Assembly: GCF_963675165.1 (NCBI RefSeq)
Contig: NC_087382.1
Coordinates: 3,201,963 to 3,265,962 of the forward strand
Source of the DNA: Halichondria panicea
Taxonomy: Eukaryota > Porifera > Demospongiae > Suberitida > Halichondriidae
Reading direction: 5' to 3'
DNA: 64,000 nucleotides
In this document: piece by piece, positions 10,601 through 23,624 of the stretch
Numbering within the stretch: the first letter of the stretch is position 1
Layout: each line of letters starts with the position of its first letter
The notes under the pieces: generated by a model
Seen by the model: only the letters and a program-made list of their open reading frames with translations
Told to the model about the DNA's origin: nothing
Database searches by the model: none
Made by a program: the position numbers and the translations under genes

Positions 10601-13600
10601 GTGCACTGTCGAAAATGAGAGTATGCATACCAATTAACATTGACCATGAGAACAACTTACGAGTGTACCGTATTACTAGAATATTTTGCGGGTGAAAAAC
10701 CTTTGCAAATGAGCCAAATCAGCAGAAAATTTGACCCTTTGTGATCTAACTATTGCGTTCTGGCAAGGATCGTGTGTGTTTACTAGTAATAATTTTAAGG
10801 TTTTGCGGATTTTATTGTTGCGAATTGGTCAACCATCGCAAAGTTCGCAAATGTTTGATGCTCGCAAAACATTCTAGTAGTCTAATACGATAGGCACAAA
10901 GTAGAGTCACACACAGTGAGGTTGTTATATAATTATAGGCTCTGAAAATAACTTATTTTGAAACTGTGTATTGTATAATACCTGGTCACAAAATTTGCAG
11001 GCCAGCCAAGTATAGACGCCGTCGTCGTTGCCAGGCAACGGGGAAACCAGTTTTTGCATGTTGATGTGGATTGCTGACAGTGCATGGATCACATGACGTT
11101 GATGCTGCACCATGTCACTACCACAAGCGTGGCAGTGATAGGAAGACCTGAGGGGGAATAATGCAAATAGCCTCACGCTATAACACATATACACATACAC
11201 GGAGTTTACATTTTTCTGTAATGATGCCTAACTTAATTGACACAAATCAGAACAAAGTGGACTGGCTTCCAATACTCTGTTTTGTATTGTTTCTTGGAGG
11301 ACTAGAATTTACGTGCAAAATTAGCAATATTATGGGTACGCATGTGGTATAGGTAGTCTACATGTACATGACTTAACTTATTGTGCCCATAACTATACTA
11401 CAGTCATGTATACGTGCGTGTATAGTTAAGTGCGTGTACATCACATGACTATGCACATGAGCCATGACACACACACACACCTGAAGCAGTATCGATGCAG
11501 GAACTCTCCTAGAGATATGTCGTTACGGCCGTAGTAGAACATTGGAATGACGCTATAAGTGCATGGAAAACATTGGAATGACGCTATAAGTGCATGGAAA
11601 ACATTGGAAGGACATAAATAGAAGAACAAGCAGGCAATGCAGAAATAAATAGCTATAGCTATAGGCCAGTAAAATCATACATGCATGTACATGTACGTAC
11701 ATGTAAACACAGTTTTAACTAGGGACAGTTAATAAACAGAAGGCCTGCATGACAGGCTGTTCTACATGCATGTACATGTACATGGCCACACTGTGGGGGG
11801 TCTGTACACTCACCAGGGGGGCACACAGGGGTCCTGATGCTTGAGTCCATCATGTGATGTGTTACTGAACAGAATGGAGATGCCTTGATGCTTGATTGGA
11901 TCAAAACAATCCAATTGCTGCAAGAGAAATATATCATTACGTATATACACACACACACATACACACGCATATTTTACCTCATCAGCTGCCAGCCATGCCT
12001 CGTAGTTTAGGTCGCCATGGTAATCATCCTCCGTCTCCGCATTTCCCCGAGAACTGCGATCAAAATCTTCCAGAGTTCCAAATTTTTCTGGCCATTTTCT
12101 GCTCCCTCCAGAATCACGATTCTTGTCACCGTTTTTAGGTGTGGCACGCTCCTTGATAAAATCTTCATCGTCACTTTCCGTGCTCGAAGAGTCCATGATA
12201 TCTGCCGCCACAGTCACACCGTTCTCATCTGTTGATACTAACAGTATACTCTGCGATACTGCTTCCATATCATCGACCACTATATCGCTGTCAGTACATA
12301 TTTCCTCCTCGGTAATAATTTGCTGTGAGTCATCGTCTATTGCATCAACTTTCCTAACAACTTTTTTAACAAATTTCTTAATAATATTTCCAGGCATAAG
12401 TTTTTTAAACGGGTCCTTCGATTTCCGTGATTTCGACTTAGACACATCCCTCTTAGATTTAACCTCTGGGCCTCCGCTACTTGCCATGGATACCTCTGTC
12501 TCGGACGAGGCTGGGGACTCTTCTATTGCCGCTGCTGCAAGTTCAAATTCCCGACATTTGCTGAACACCTTTTCTAGATAGAGATGATAATTGGAGGCTT
12601 TTTCCGCTGTTTTGAAAAGAAATGTGTTTGCTTCGTCTTCGTAACCCGCTCGAGATCGAAAATCAGCCAGTGCAGCTTTCATTTCGCTACTGTTGGCTTG
12701 AATGAGGAAAATGGAACTAGTGAACGGATGACTGGACACGCTCTTGTACGATGGTTGTGTAGGAACCAGTTCCAAACCTAGACTCTGATTGTCACGTCCA
12801 GATTCCATTCCAACAGTGCTCTGTACAGTGCTCTTTGTGAGTCCCATTTCCAAGCGAGTGGTGGAGTCCAATTTCAGTTCCAAACGTTGGGCATACTTGA
12901 ATAAGTTCTTGGCTTTGAAGTGATATGACCAGTAGATAACGTTTGGTAGGTATCGTCTAGAATCAGCTGATCTTCCCTTGGGGGTTTGTAAATACGGAGT
13001 TTTGAATTTCACGTATGGAGATATGGAAAGGAGTTGACTTCGATGGGCTAGTTTGAATTCCTCCTCGGCAAGTTCATCGAGTATTTTGCCTGTCATTATA
13101 CCCGTATATGGAGTGCGTGCAACAGTTTGAATCAAGGGCTCTTCTTTAACCTCAACATTGTCTACATCTGCTTGTGTATTTGTGGCTACTTCATCCCCAA
13201 TCAGTGGAGTTTGCACGTCCATCGTTTGGTTTTGATCCTCCATCGTTTCAGCAACAGACTCTGGGGTATCTTGTTCAGTAGATGGCACAGGAGCCTCAAT
13301 CTCAACCGTGCAAACAAGTTGTTCTTTTTCCATTGTTTCATCTTCCACTACTAATTGTTTTTCCTGTTCAGGAACAACTTCTGAATCATCTTCAATTTGA
13401 GTTGGGGCAAGTTCCGAAACAACTTCCAAGTCTTCTGTATCAATTTCAACAAATTTCAAAGCCTCTAGTTTCCTTTGCAGCTCTCCGTGAGAGAGGGATT
13501 TTAGGGGATAGCCGAGGGACGGATATAGCGACCATTCCGGGGTGGAGCTTGTGGAGGTGTAGTCCTCAGGGGGTGTGGAGGGGTCGTCTTTGTTTATATC

Positions 13601-15372
13601 CTTAGGCCATGCAAATTCGTCCACAAGAAAATGAGTTTCCAATATGGAATTATGAGCAATGTGGAGCCCGAATTGGACCACTTTTTTGACTTTTTTTAGT
13701 TCTTTTAACGGAGCCCCTTGTAGGATGATCACACAACCAAGTTGCTGAGGGCAATGATCGAAATACATCAGCGTCTTCTTATCGCCATCCGATAATGGAA
13801 AAGTACGAATGTAAAAATGTCCACATGTACCGAAAATCGAAGCAGTTCCAAACATCAGCTGATCGAGAGAGTGTAGGATTTCGCCGTTTGTGCTCCGAGC
13901 AACTCGGCCCATTACTGAAGGTTTGACATTCACGGCTACAACGATACCTAGCTCATACAGCATCTCAAGAGCAAGCCGAGACACAGAGCTTTGAACCAGA
14001 ATGAGATTTGGTTTTATAGTGCTCACTTTGACAACCAGGTTCTTCAGGTATTTCTCTTCTTGAAGTTGAAGAGTGTCGAAAGACGACAATTGGTTTTCTT
14101 TTCGTTGGAATTCAAAGGCACATTTTAAAAGAAGAATCTTTGGGTTTTTGATGGATCTGAGCATCTTTTTGTGCGTGACATTTTTCGTGCCAACAACGCC
14201 ATACACTAGAGTGCAGTTGTTTCTTATACCACGTGGAATTTTCTTGATCTTCACATATTGGTTTATATCCATCAGATCGTCCGGTAGAGCATCCGTACGA
14301 ACGTTACGAGTTGCCTCCATTATCAGCGGTTTGATCACTTCCATCCATTTCAAGTTGAGGCCAAGGCTCTTCATTTGCTGGACCATGAGAGAGTGGTAAT
14401 GATCATCGTGTACACGCTCGTAATGAGTTAAAGCTTTGTCACTAGGGATAGACGCTTTAGATTTCTCGTCGGCACATTCCTTGGCCGCCTCTGTGGCAGC
14501 ACTGAGACCATCCACTGGTAGGGACTGAACAATTTCTTCGCTTCCAATCATAGAGAAACTTTGTCGAGTAGGGCTTAGAGTTTGATCGATACTCGGTATA
14601 GTTGGGAAGTACGGAGGGTCTTGTTTCGCTCGCATACTTTGCTCTCGATCGATGACCAAATATTCGTCTTCATTCTCCAATTCTCCGCGTCCTAGAGAGG
14701 TATACGAAGTCGGCCGTGAGTTTCTCTTCTCCGCCTCGAGATGAATGGAGGAAACTCGAACACCTTTCTCTGCAAGAGATCGTCGGTGTGTGGGGGATAC
14801 GTGGATGAACCCTCGAGTCACATCCATCTCTCCTCTGGGGGGGAAGAAGCAAGTCATTTCATATTCGTTTTTATTTTACTGTAAATTATTATGGATATTC
14901 TTCTTATGATAAGGCAATACCATGACTGATGTATATATAGGTATACGTGTAAGTACAGGGGGGGGGGGGGGGAGAAACGAAATCATTGTTTTTTTACAAA
15001 AATTGAAGTATCGATACTTTTCAGCCTACCATGACCTGGTAAGTACATGTACTGCACTCAACATAAACTGATTGAGTATTACAATTAAGGGCATATGAAA
15101 GAAGAGAGGGCATGCAGCTCACTATCTAGTACACGTAGCTAGTAGAGTTCCTTAGTAACTCACTGGTTTTCTGTCTCTTCATCATCTCTGAGATGTTGGA
15201 ACCACTTCGGAGCATCTGTTAGTAATGGACCCTCTTGATTATCCGGCAGTGAATTAGCTGCCTCCACCAACTCTAGGAATAAGTTTACGTCTTCTCGGAA
15301 GTAGGGATCTGCAGTGACGATGTTGAGACGTTTGGTGTCCACTAGAGCCTGACCGACACGAATGGCCACCTC

Positions 15373-15414
<42 letters not shown>

Positions 15415-16005
15415 TGTGGGGTGTGTGTGTGTGTGTGTGTGTGGGGTGTGTGGGTGTGGGTGTGTGGGGTGTGTGTGTGTGTGTGTGTGTGTGGGTGTGT
15501 GGGGTGTGTGTGTGTGTGGGTTGAAGGAAGCAAGTTTGATACATGTACACAATTTCTCACATTCAGCAAAATACCATTGTCCATGGTATTAAAAGTTCCA
15601 AATAAAAATTCCAACTAGCTACATCTGGTGATCCAATTTCAATAATAACCATAAAATTGGCATAAGAATTGAATGCACCACACTTTCTCTTAGCAAACGA
15701 TAAATATGAGATTGGGTTATAGTGTCTACAGTTGCAAAGATGCTTCACTAGATACTGGGTCCCCTCCCCCCAAACAACGCACTACACTGTACATGTGAAC
15801 ATACAGTAACTGTTATTATGCTCAAACTTTCTCACCTTGATCTCACATGTTCGTTGACCACTAGCCATTCCACGAGCTCATGACCGCTGTACGTGTCGGG
15901 GAAGTTCCGTAACCGATAGCGATGGTGGAGACGAGGTAGACCAATGTCCGGGTCTTGTAGTTTGAGCCACACTCCAGTAGCTATGTCCTCTAGTTCGTCC
16001 TGTTA

Positions 16006-16046
<41 letters not shown>

Positions 16047-17786
16047 GGGGGGGTGTGTGGGTGTGGGGGGCATAAGGACAATACCAGTTTTTAAACTAGC
16101 ATTTTGGAGCCCCTTTTTATACAATAATTATACACAATGAAAGATTTCTTTCTAAGCTTTCAGAAAACTGACATTAGATCAATGATACTAGTTTGAAATG
16201 TGCTCAACCTCCCTCCCCCTCTGTTTAATCAATGGTTCTGTAGGTACTTTAGTTCACAGACAACTTTAGTGAGGCTACTGCAAATTCTCAGTACCCAAGC
16301 TTTAGTTCACACACCTCGTCCAGGTTTAGTAGACTCTCCCCCTTTTGACCGACTGTGAGACTGTCAAAACCTGCCAAACCACTTCTACGAGTGAGGTGAT
16401 ACAAGTCATGTCTTGAGGGTGATAAATCAGTGTGCTCCTGACTCCGCCCACTAGCCTCGTCCCAGGACTTGTGAGGACTGAGCATACTGACTGGACGAGA
16501 CGTATTCTTCAATGTGCCACTGTGTGTGTGGGCGGGTGTGTGTGTGATTTGTGATGTGTGGGTGGTTGACATACTAGAGGCCAATTTTAGGTTCTTGCTC
16601 TGAGTAAATCGTACTACAGCTATCAGGGCTGCATCCAGGATTTTGGATCAGGGGGGGGGGGCGAATTGGGAAAATTAAAAATGTAGGAGGGGCATCAGAA
16701 TTATAGCAGTACAAATTAATCTGCCAGATCCTAGGGGGGGGGGGGGGGGCGAAACTGTGCCCAGGGGGGCAAATTACCCCCCTCGCCCCCCCTCAATGCA
16801 GCCCTGGCCTCATCCACGTAGGTACACATTGCATCCATAACTTTTGAAATAATAATTTTGATAGCTTTTTGGTTAAGTTATGGCCTGTCTCAAAGGAACT
16901 GGCAAACATGTACCAATTAAAAACAAATATGTACATATTATATTCATGTACATGTACGTACCTTGTAGACTTCAAAACTCTCTCCCCTGAGCTACTGTGC
17001 ATGCTCATTGGTGACGGTGGATCACTTGATGTCACCTGAAGCTTGATAGGGGTCATAGTACCAGAGAGACTGGGCGAGAGGTTGGAAGAATCTGAACTTT
17101 GACCCTCACTACTTAGGAGAGGCGAATCTTGTTTCGGCTTTCGTGAATGAAACTCTCGGAAAATGTTTTTACACTCTTTGCACACACGGAGATTGCCCTG
17201 AGGGAAAATCCGAATTAACAGCGTGATGATAATTATGCAATCATATAGATTAGTTAATGTACTGAGTTGCTTCTAGTGGTAGCATTAACAGGCCTGAGTT
17301 AACTAGTGGAGAGGGACATTTGTTGGTGGTTGGTACTAACCACTTCTAGACAAAACTAACCACCTCTTAGGCCTCCTAGTTGACCACATGTTAGGCTATG
17401 AACGGTTTGTTGAATTGTGAACTAGGATTGAAAAATAGCCACCAATTTGAAAATACTTTTTATTGGCACGCACATCACTGAATAAAGTAAATGTACAAGA
17501 CAGTTGCGTCTGCATGACGACCATTGTCAATGCTGCTCATAAGTACTGTATCCTTTTATTATAACTTTACAAAAGATGTGCAGAATCAGAAATGGCTCAC
17601 CTGTAGGTTGGGTCTGAGTTCAGCAGCGGGTATGGTCAGGGAGCAGCAGTTATTGCAGTAAATGCGGCCACAGATCCTGCAGTGATGGCGACGGATAAAC
17701 AGGCTGAACTTGACCCCACAGTCTGAGCAATCCTTGCAAGCCTTGTCCGGCATCCAGTATTTGCGGAGGTCTGTACCCTCCTGTGT

Positions 17787-17856
<70 letters not shown>

Positions 17857-19415
17857 GTGTATACAAAAGGTATTGGGGTGGGCAGGGATTGTCAGTCGCA
17901 CACCCTCCCAATCAAACGGAAAGCTTCTAATAAAAATATATATACGATGGTTGGAATCCAGCCTTCATTCATTACTTTGTCTAGTAAGTTTTAATTATTA
18001 GTGTGTGTGTGTGTGGGTGTGTGGTGTAGTGTGTGTGGTGTGTGTGGTGTGTGTGGGGGGAGGTAAGTATTGTAATGCAGGGAACATGTATGTACATAAT
18101 TATATTTAGCTCTGTATATATGAGAAACATTGAAAGTGTGATGCCTATATCAACGTTATCAGTGTGATTTCAATGCAACCTACATGACTGTACATGTGTG
18201 TAAGCATCTTTATCTACACACAGACACACAATACCATTGTCAATGCTGCCCATAAAACACCTCCTTAATTGTTACAATGAACAGACTAGTAGACACAGGC
18301 ACACAATCACAAATAAAACGCTACTACCGTAACAGTCTGTCAGTTATTACACTAATTGTAAGTACCTCATCCTTCCCGATGTTTCCAAAGCGTGACAACA
18401 CTTCCCTCCTGTCCATTGTGCCAGACCTCTCCATGGACTGTCCCCTGCCCGAGGGGCCATGGTTAGAGGGGGGTGGGCGAGGATGGGTATACGACGTCAG
18501 AGACAGTTGCTCCGAATCTAATTTAAAAGATACTTTATCGTTTGAACTCCATTTCGCCACTCCAGGTTGTGGTTGCGTCGAAGGAGGTGCTCTGTTGGGG
18601 GGTGCTGATTTCGGGGGTTGCCTAGACGGTGGTTTTTGTGGTGCAATCCCTAAAGTCTGGGGGGCTTGTTTTTGAGGATTTGAAGTACCCCCTCGAGCAG
18701 GACGTACCAACAATTTGGCTTGTGGATTATTGCCAGTCTTTTGAGGATTTGAACTTTGAACTTTGCTGACGTTCACAGTAGGTGAAGGCCTAGAGGCGGT
18801 AGCAACTGTAGACGCTTTCTGATTAGTCGGTTTTGAGGGTGGGACACTCGACTGGTTGGTGGATTTGGTTTGAGGTATACTCGTTTGATTGGTTGCTTTA
18901 GTGGGTGGTGGTACACTCATCTGATTGGTCGCTTTAGTGGGTAGTGGTGCACTCATCTGATTGGTTGCCCCTCCTCCGCTGAACATCCTTCTGAAGAACA
19001 CTCTTGCCCGACCTTCTGTAGCATCACCATCATCGAGGTGTGAGGACACCTCAACCTGTGACCAGTCAGATATTAGTGCGGCTATTAGAAGTAGAATAGA
19101 TTTTCATGACTCAAGCCATGATAAGTAAACGGTCCCACAAAGATAGCTATTGAAACAGCTCAACTTTGCACACAGCTCAACTTTGCACAGCTACAGAGGT
19201 ACAGAAGCTTCCCCACACCAACTCCCCTCACACCTGCACACACACCCACCCACCTGTTGTGAGACTGGTTCACTGCTCCTGAGAGAGTTGTACGGAGAGA
19301 ACATTGTCATCTCCTCTCGAGAGAGGGGACGTCCACTATCTGGGGGGTCACTGTCTGGGGGGTCACTGGGGGGCTTGCCATCACTGCCCTCCCCACCAGG
19401 CTTTGGTTGTGACAT
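4622..19415 (-). CDS. PIKFYVE: PIKfyve, phosphatidylinositol-3-phosphate 5-kinase (FAB1 family)
   Basis: Makes PI(3,5)P2 from PI3P on endolysosomes. Coding exons in transcript order: 19254-19415, 18366-19055, 17601-17780, 16962-17197, 16315-16519, 15836-15999, 15164-15373, 11978-14834, 11814-11917, 11481-11552, 10982-11147, 10418-10605, 10221-10337, 9986-10082, 9675-9880, 9212-9376, 8797-8987, 8266-8602, 8091-8206, 7571-7801, 7168-7465, 6732-7078, 6344-6446, 5984-6063, 5768-5871, 5372-5594, 5043-5204, 4622-4806. All phases close: 8196 nt, 2731 aa (human about 2100). Seen: FYVE finger (W293xxD, RRHHCR at 314-319); DEP near 495-590; TCP1/chaperonin-like domain near 780-1035; Cys/His-rich CHCR region; EKEPTSIIAFALS block; C-terminal PIP kinase with GGKSRSAF, Lys2514 in FILKQV, MDYSLL and DYIRTFT. 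The extra length is low-complexity linker. The start is the first Met of exon 1; an untranslated 5' exon is possible. Confidence 0.95.
9362..9655. repeat. GT/G-rich minisatellite in a PIKFYVE intron
   Basis: Imperfect tandem units built from gtggaataagtgagg and ggtgttgagggt fill almost the whole intron between two PIKFYVE exons. The repeat ends directly at the acceptor of exon 9212-9376 (minus strand). Small phantom ORFs here are repeat artefacts. Confidence 0.8.
10666..10891. mobile_element. MITE family B, copy 1 (TIR TACCGTATTACTAGAAT)
   Basis: A 226-bp element that begins TACCGTATTACTAGAAT and ends with the diverged inverse ATTCTAGTAGTCTAATACGA. Its interior matches the copy at 55059-55279 in inverted orientation over its full length, at roughly 90 percent identity by eye. 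It has no coding capacity, and sits in a PIKFYVE intron. Confidence 0.75.
15374..15520. repeat. (TG)n microsatellite at a PIKFYVE acceptor
   Basis: About 150 bp of TG repeats with GGGTGTG interruptions. Read on the gene's (minus) strand it is (CA)n and runs directly into the acceptor AG of the exon ending at 15373. ORFs in this tract in all frames are artefacts. Confidence 0.9.
16006..16068. repeat. (TG)n plus G-run microsatellite
   Basis: TG repeats followed by an interrupted G-run, just upstream (in gene sense) of the PIKFYVE exon ending at 15999, whose acceptor reads taacag. Confidence 0.85.
16135..16250. repeat. diverged fragment of the 345-bp dispersed repeat
   Basis: Shares the phrases ctttctaagctttcagaaaa and tttaatcaatggttc, in the same order, with the 345-bp unit at 55335-55679. 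It is shorter and clearly older. Confidence 0.5.
17782..17855. repeat. (TG)n microsatellite at the FYVE-exon acceptor
   Basis: Nearly pure TG tract. On the gene strand it is (CA)n ending in the acceptor of the PIKFYVE exon 17601-17780, which encodes the first part of the FYVE finger. A second, impure TG tract lies in the same intron at about 18001-18060. Confidence 0.9.
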
Positions 19416-20300
19416 TGTCTGCACAATAAAAAATATAATAGAGTAAGCATTCCAAGAAGTAGGCATAATTATACGCGCAATTGATACAACACAATAAGCT
19501 CAGTGCCGGCAGAATTAGACAAGATTATTATAGACAAGCGTTCAAGTTCCATATCCTTTTAATATACATGTAGCAAATAACATGATAAATTGACAAGGGG
19601 GAGGGGCTCATGTAACATGTCTTATTTATGTACTGTAGGTCTTCATTATAGTCAACACTAAACACAGACAGATCTCTAGTTAAAGCTTTAAGCTTTGGGA
19701 GATTTGTTGTTGGCTAAAGGCTTTCTAGTTGGTGTTATTAAGGGGAGCAAGGTACCACAGACACAGAAGAGGGGTGTGTCACCTGGCTAGCTAGCGCTCT
19801 ACACGGTAGTTACTAGTAGCTACTGGTACACGTACATGCACTGTTACACTAGCCTGTAGAGCTAGTGGAATAAGCACAGAGGTCGGTTTATGACAGAGCC
19901 ATAGTTATACAGTACCCACTGCCCCTCAAGAGTCAGACTTTGGCTATAACAAATGAAACTAGACTCAGCATTATGGTTTTGTCCATTATTATACCTTTCA
20001 AAGCTTGCTTTAGACTTGATTCTTGCTCTCCAATGTAGTACTTAGTAGATCCAAACAATCTTCACCTATACTTACTTACTATAAATACACTTATGGACAT
20101 TCATGGTTATCTTGATTGATAGAGATCATCAGAGCTTGTGCAACACGTAGCTTGGCCATTTTGCGTTGCATTTATGCGTTGTTTCACCATTACAGAGTGT
20201 AGTCTCGAGGGCCATGTGATAGATTTTAACTACTGCATGCTTGCAATAAGGAGCAGACAACACTGAGGAGGCCGGCTACACAGTACAGGACTACAGAGCT
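19416..20300. promoter_or_regulatory. divergent promoter region, PIKFYVE / ACER3
   Basis: 885 bp between the two start codons, transcribed outwards on both sides. A TATAAATA-like sequence at about 20090 could serve ACER3. I see no ORF or repeat array here. The division of promoter elements between the two genes is inferred from position only. Confidence 0.45.
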
Positions 20301-23300
20301 ATGCCTCCATACATAGCTCCAGAGCAAGGTGACCGTGTCGGTGTGTGGGGGAGTCCCACCTCTACCCTGGACTGGTGTGAGGAGAACCACGTCCTCTCAT
20401 ACTACATCGCCGAGTTCTGTGAGAAATAAAATCCGAGATAAAATTATATTGTTTTATCACTACTTTTTGTAACTAGTGTACAAATCGTCCATGTCCCAAG
20501 CTAGTCCCAACAATGGGGAAATCCCTAACTGAGGTCTGGGGCTTGTAAAGTAACTAACCTTTTGTAAGGGGAAATCCCTAATAACCGAGGTGTTATTATA
20601 CATTCCTCGTGCAGGGAACACTGTTAGTAATGCTGCAATGATCGTGCCTGCACTGTGGGGGCTGTGGAAGTGTTACAGTAATCACTTAGAGACGAGGTAC
20701 TACCTTTGCTATATAGGCTTGTTAGGTAAGGGTTACTGGTTGCTGAATAATGATGATTGATGATTGTGCTCTTTGCACAGCTGTGGGTGTTGGATCACTA
20801 CTGTTTCATGGGACCCTGCTCTATACAATGCAGGTATGTTGTAATGAATGTGCATGCAGTGCGGGAGCTAGACTAGTGTGGGAGCTAGACTAGCTCTAAT
20901 TCTTGAAAATGAATACAATAGACAACTAATCACTGATCAAAATAGTCAACTGATGCTCTTTTCTTATGTGCAGTTGTTGGATGAGCTCCCCATGTTGATC
21001 CTCAGTGCATGCATGCTCTTCACACTGTGAGTAATTGAAACTGAATCAAGTTGTGTTTGTTCAGTTCATGATCTTTACCTACTGGATTTTGTTCATAATT
21101 CTGATTTGTTCTTATTGGTAAAACGATCTTTGCCCACTGCAGGTATGAGATGGGACAACCTAGAGGAGTGTATCCCACGTCTACCTACATCAGAACAGTC
21201 CTCTTGATGGCCTATACAACTATCGTGATTCTCGTGAGTGCACTTTCCAACAATTTCATTTCATTTTTCACAATTATTAACGATAATTATTCCACGTTAG
21301 CTAATTATGTATACAGCATTCATTCTCCCATTTGCTTGTTTCCACCATTTTGGTTACGCGTGCTTCCTCCATCCAATCCTAGACATTTTTCACATACATT
21401 CTTACAAGGGTGACTGCAATAATTATTTATAGGCAGCATGCAGTTTCTCTTTAATGTCACAGCTAGGGTAGAAATTATCAAGTGGGCTTCTTAATCATTA
21501 TTCTATAATTAGAGTGATTTTTCCCTATACAGGTTTACCTGATCATCCCCGACCCTGTGTTCTTCGAGGTGAAGTGTTCTATCATCATACAATGTGCCCA
21601 CACTGGTCGATGGTGGTGGTTGGTGCTAACCACCTCCAGAGACAAAATATCCATCTCTTAGGCCTAGTTTACTGCACAGCATAATTATATAGGCTATATT
21701 ATATAAAAGAGGCGAATAATTACATCAAGGAAACAAGTTCAACACAGACAAATTTGTGTCAGCTTTGAATTGAGACTGATGATTAAAAATAGGCACTACT
21801 TCACTGGGCAGATCCCTGAGACATGTGACTAACTCAATTAAGCTCTTCTATACACGTACATACTCAGAGTGTGCATGTGTATGCATTGCAGGGAGCCTAT
21901 GCCGTGATGGTATTAGGCCTGGTAGTACACGGCTTCTATTCTATAAGGTAAGCAAATTATCGAGAGCACTTATGGAACACAATGAAAGGTGTAACCAATC
22001 TCATATTTTGACGTAGAATTGATTAAATGAGACTGATTTAATAGAGACAATAGTGCAAGCCTTTTGGAGGTGAAATTAGAGCATTTTACTGGCTTTTTTC
22101 CAAATGGTGTTGTCTGCATTTTTGGCAAAATTGTACGTTGCCACCAGCGAAATTAATTCATTTTGCAGGCCTTAGTGATTAATTAATTATAAGCCATATC
22201 CTTATTATCAGACGGAGCCAAGCGCTATTATCACACATTTAAATAATTATAATTATTATGTGAAAATTACAAATCTTAAACTTTTATCAGTTGATTGTTT
22301 TTTCCGCTATATACATCATTATATCATTATGTCATTATATCATTATATCATTATATCATTATATCGTTGTTATTGTCTGTGTGATTTGTCCAATAGACAG
22401 ACAAATTATTATCGGAGTATAAACACGACACGTGTTGCCATGCAACATTACACTGAGCGTTAGCATGTCAGTCTCAAATATAACGAGAATGAGACAAAAT
22501 AGACATGATTGTATTCATTCTTGAGATTAGAGCCCATAAATATTACAGCTTCCATCATGCCTGTTGGTAATGCTGTTGGTAATGCTGTTGGTAATGCTCT
22601 CACATCCTGTAAAAGTTCACATTGAGTTGTTTTAGACGATAATTATTTGAGTATAATTATGTAAGAATTTCCTGCTCTCTAAGAATGTCCTACTCTCATT
22701 AGTGACTGGCCACATACGGTAATTAGTGGTTTGTAGAGCACACACAAACACAGACACCGACAAAGTGCGCATGTTTACTCCATTGCAGTAAATACAGTGG
22801 CTCTAGGCTGGTACCCATGGCACTGGGGTCCATGGCAGTGTGAGTATAATTGTACATGTACCTATAGATATATATACATGTATATTGATTGTCAATGGCC
22901 TGTGGGTTACACTCTAGGAGGGAGGTTGCTGCCCTTGAGTTAAATACACCAGCTAGCTACCACCTGTATATTATTATAGGTACTACCGTATGTGCCAAGT
23001 GTATAATTATAATTATAACATTCACATTTGTGTCATGTGTTATGTTGCTTTATACAGGTATGGGTTTGGGTTTGTGCTCTGGAACATTGACAATCATTTC
23101 TGTCCCAAATTGAGGTAATTCTTATTCTTGTATATAAAGAGACTTTAACCCCCCACCCCACCACCCCCCAGGGAGTATCGGAGCTCCTCCCACATCTTTG
23201 CCCCCCTCACTCAGTTGCACGCTTGGTGGCACATATTTGCTGGAGCAGGAACTTATCTTCACGTGCTGTTGAGGTGTGTGTGCGTGGGTGTGTGTGGGCG

Positions 23301-23624
23301 TGTGTGTGTGCGTGCATGTGTGTGCGTGGGCGTGTGTGGGCATGTGTGTGGGTGTGTACATGTATATAGCGTATAGTATATGCATATACGTGTTGTATTA
23401 CTGGGATCATTATTTACTGTAAAATGTTTATTCTCTTCCCTGCAGTTCTCGACTACGAATGCAGACTCTCAAACATCACTGCTCTATCAAGGTAATCTAT
23501 AGTGTACCGATACGGAAACAGTTACCATGCCAACCCCAAGTTACCATGCATTTATTTACTACGTCTATTTCTCCAGTATTTCTTCGGAATGCCTTATTTG
23601 GAAGTGTCTAAAATAAAGAATTAA
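20301..23624 (+). CDS. ACER3: alkaline ceramidase 3
   Basis: Hydrolyses ceramides (alkaline phytoceramidase type) in ER/Golgi membranes, giving sphingoid base and fatty acid. Exons: 20301-20418, 20615-20725, 20781-20833, 20974-21026, 21143-21233, 21533-21568, 21892-21947, 22789-22839, 23058-23114, 23172-23273, 23446-23491, 23577-23624. Phases close at 822 nt, 273 aa (human ACER3 267 aa). The N-terminal calcium-site residues are present as D24, W25, E27, N29 and E38 in LDWCEEN...IAEFWN. The zinc/catalytic set matches the family: GS82LLFH86, D97 in LLDELPM, and H225/H229 in LHAWWH. FWNIDN, characteristic of the family, is also present. Most of the protein is hydrophobic, consistent with seven membrane segments. 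All introns are GT-AG. It lies head-to-head with PIKFYVE. Confidence 0.95.
23275..23356. repeat. (GT)n-rich tract at an ACER3 donor
   Basis: Impure GT repeat with GC and GG interruptions. It starts at the donor GT of the ACER3 exon 23172-23273, so the splice donor is the first unit of the repeat. Confidence 0.8.

Noticed and set aside
12123-12581. 152-codon plus-strand ORF opposite the large PIKFYVE exon
   Set aside because: Antisense shadow of a Ser/Asp-rich coding region, no recognisable family features.
15362-15618. Several overlapping ORFs of 60-130 codons in all frames
   Set aside because: They are Cys-Val or Thr-His repeats produced by the (TG)n microsatellite; the same applies at 17636-18001, 26547-26971, 27557-27816, 47996-48240 and 51294-51557.
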